From: Bacteroidales bacterium
Lineage (GTDB): Bacteria > Bacteroidota > Bacteroidia > Bacteroidales > ML635J-15
Reading direction: 5' to 3'
Length of the DNA stretch: 16,461 nucleotides
Assembly: GCA_028701945.1 (NCBI GenBank)
Contig: JAQVPT010000041.1
Span: 1-16,461 of the forward strand
Part shown: piece by piece, positions 16,405-16,461 of the stretch
Layout: each line of letters starts with the position of its first letter
Numbering within the stretch: position 1 is the stretch's first letter
Notes under the pieces: model-generated
Database searches by the model: none
What the model was told of the DNA's origin: nothing
Seen by the model: only the letters and a program-made list of their open reading frames with translations
Position numbers and translations under genes: made by a program

Positions 16405-16461
16405 ATGTGCGGAATAACAGGTTTTTATACTCAAAATAACAACGGTTTTGTCAGTAAAGAT
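16405..16461 (+). CDS. asnB: Asparagine synthetase (glutamine-hydrolysing), N-terminal fragment cut by window edge
   Basis: The last 57 bases read in frame as MCGITGFYTQNNNGFVSKD. Cys2 directly after the initiator Met, followed by GITGF, is the N-terminal nucleophile of class II glutamine amidotransferases. The ITGF form is that of asparagine synthetase B, which makes asparagine from aspartate, glutamine and ATP. Glucosamine-6-phosphate synthase usually reads CGIVGY instead. The A-rich ATAA leader before the ATG is typical of this window. Only 19 codons are visible, so an AsnB-like amidotransferase of an exopolysaccharide locus cannot be excluded. Confidence 0.75.
   Translation, partial: MCGITGFYTQNNNGFVSKD

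Noticed and set aside
1..16461. CRISPR array, insertion sequence, prophage, toxin-antitoxin or defence cassette
   Set aside because: No regularly spaced direct repeats, transposase, integrase, phage structural genes or small paired toxin-antitoxin frames were seen on either strand; all sizeable frames are explained by the listed genes.

Overview
The window looks like ordinary chromosome from an AT-rich member of the Bacteroidota, probably Bacteroidales-like. Evidence: Bacteroidota-type promoters (TTG, about 19 bases, TAnnTTTG) upstream of several genes, A-rich leaders without Shine-Dalgarno sequences, lipoproteins with N-terminal Cys signals, a DPP5-like S9 peptidase, and the ftsK-lolA gene pair. 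No rRNA, tRNA, CRISPR array, transposase, phage gene or defence cassette was seen. No intergenic gap exceeds about 200 bases; the longest (5065-5265) holds only a probable ferredoxin promoter and a weak hairpin.

Layout. At the left edge on the + strand are the 3' end of recA, a TPR lipoprotein overlapping the recA stop by one base, and a large S9 (DPP5-like) exported lipoprotein peptidase. A hairpin at 3556-3587 separates these from a minus-strand block (3648-8954). Read in the direction of transcription, that block holds carbamate kinase (arcC), catabolic-type ornithine carbamoyltransferase (arcB), a strong terminator, a polytopic GT-C-like membrane protein with its own promoter, a small 2[4Fe-4S] ferredoxin of 55 aa, another strong terminator, and a GT1-type glycosyltransferase whose start codon touches that terminator's T-tract.

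From 9142 everything is on the + strand: an exported Met-rich DUF4412-like protein, a palindromic terminator, ftsK and lolA as an operon closed by a GAAA-loop terminator, then pheS (with a near-consensus promoter), an alpha/beta hydrolase and class II fumarase fumC in a tightly packed cluster. The right edge holds the first 19 codons of an asnB-type asparagine synthetase.

Most genes are housekeeping: recombination, chromosome segregation, lipoprotein transport, tRNA charging, TCA cycle and asparagine synthesis. arcC and arcB together can turn citrulline plus phosphate into ornithine, CO2, ammonia and ATP. I found no convincing undescribed system. The points most worth checking are the terminator-abutted glycosyltransferase, the two near-identical terminator stems, and the two glycosyltransferase-type proteins outside any visible polysaccharide locus.
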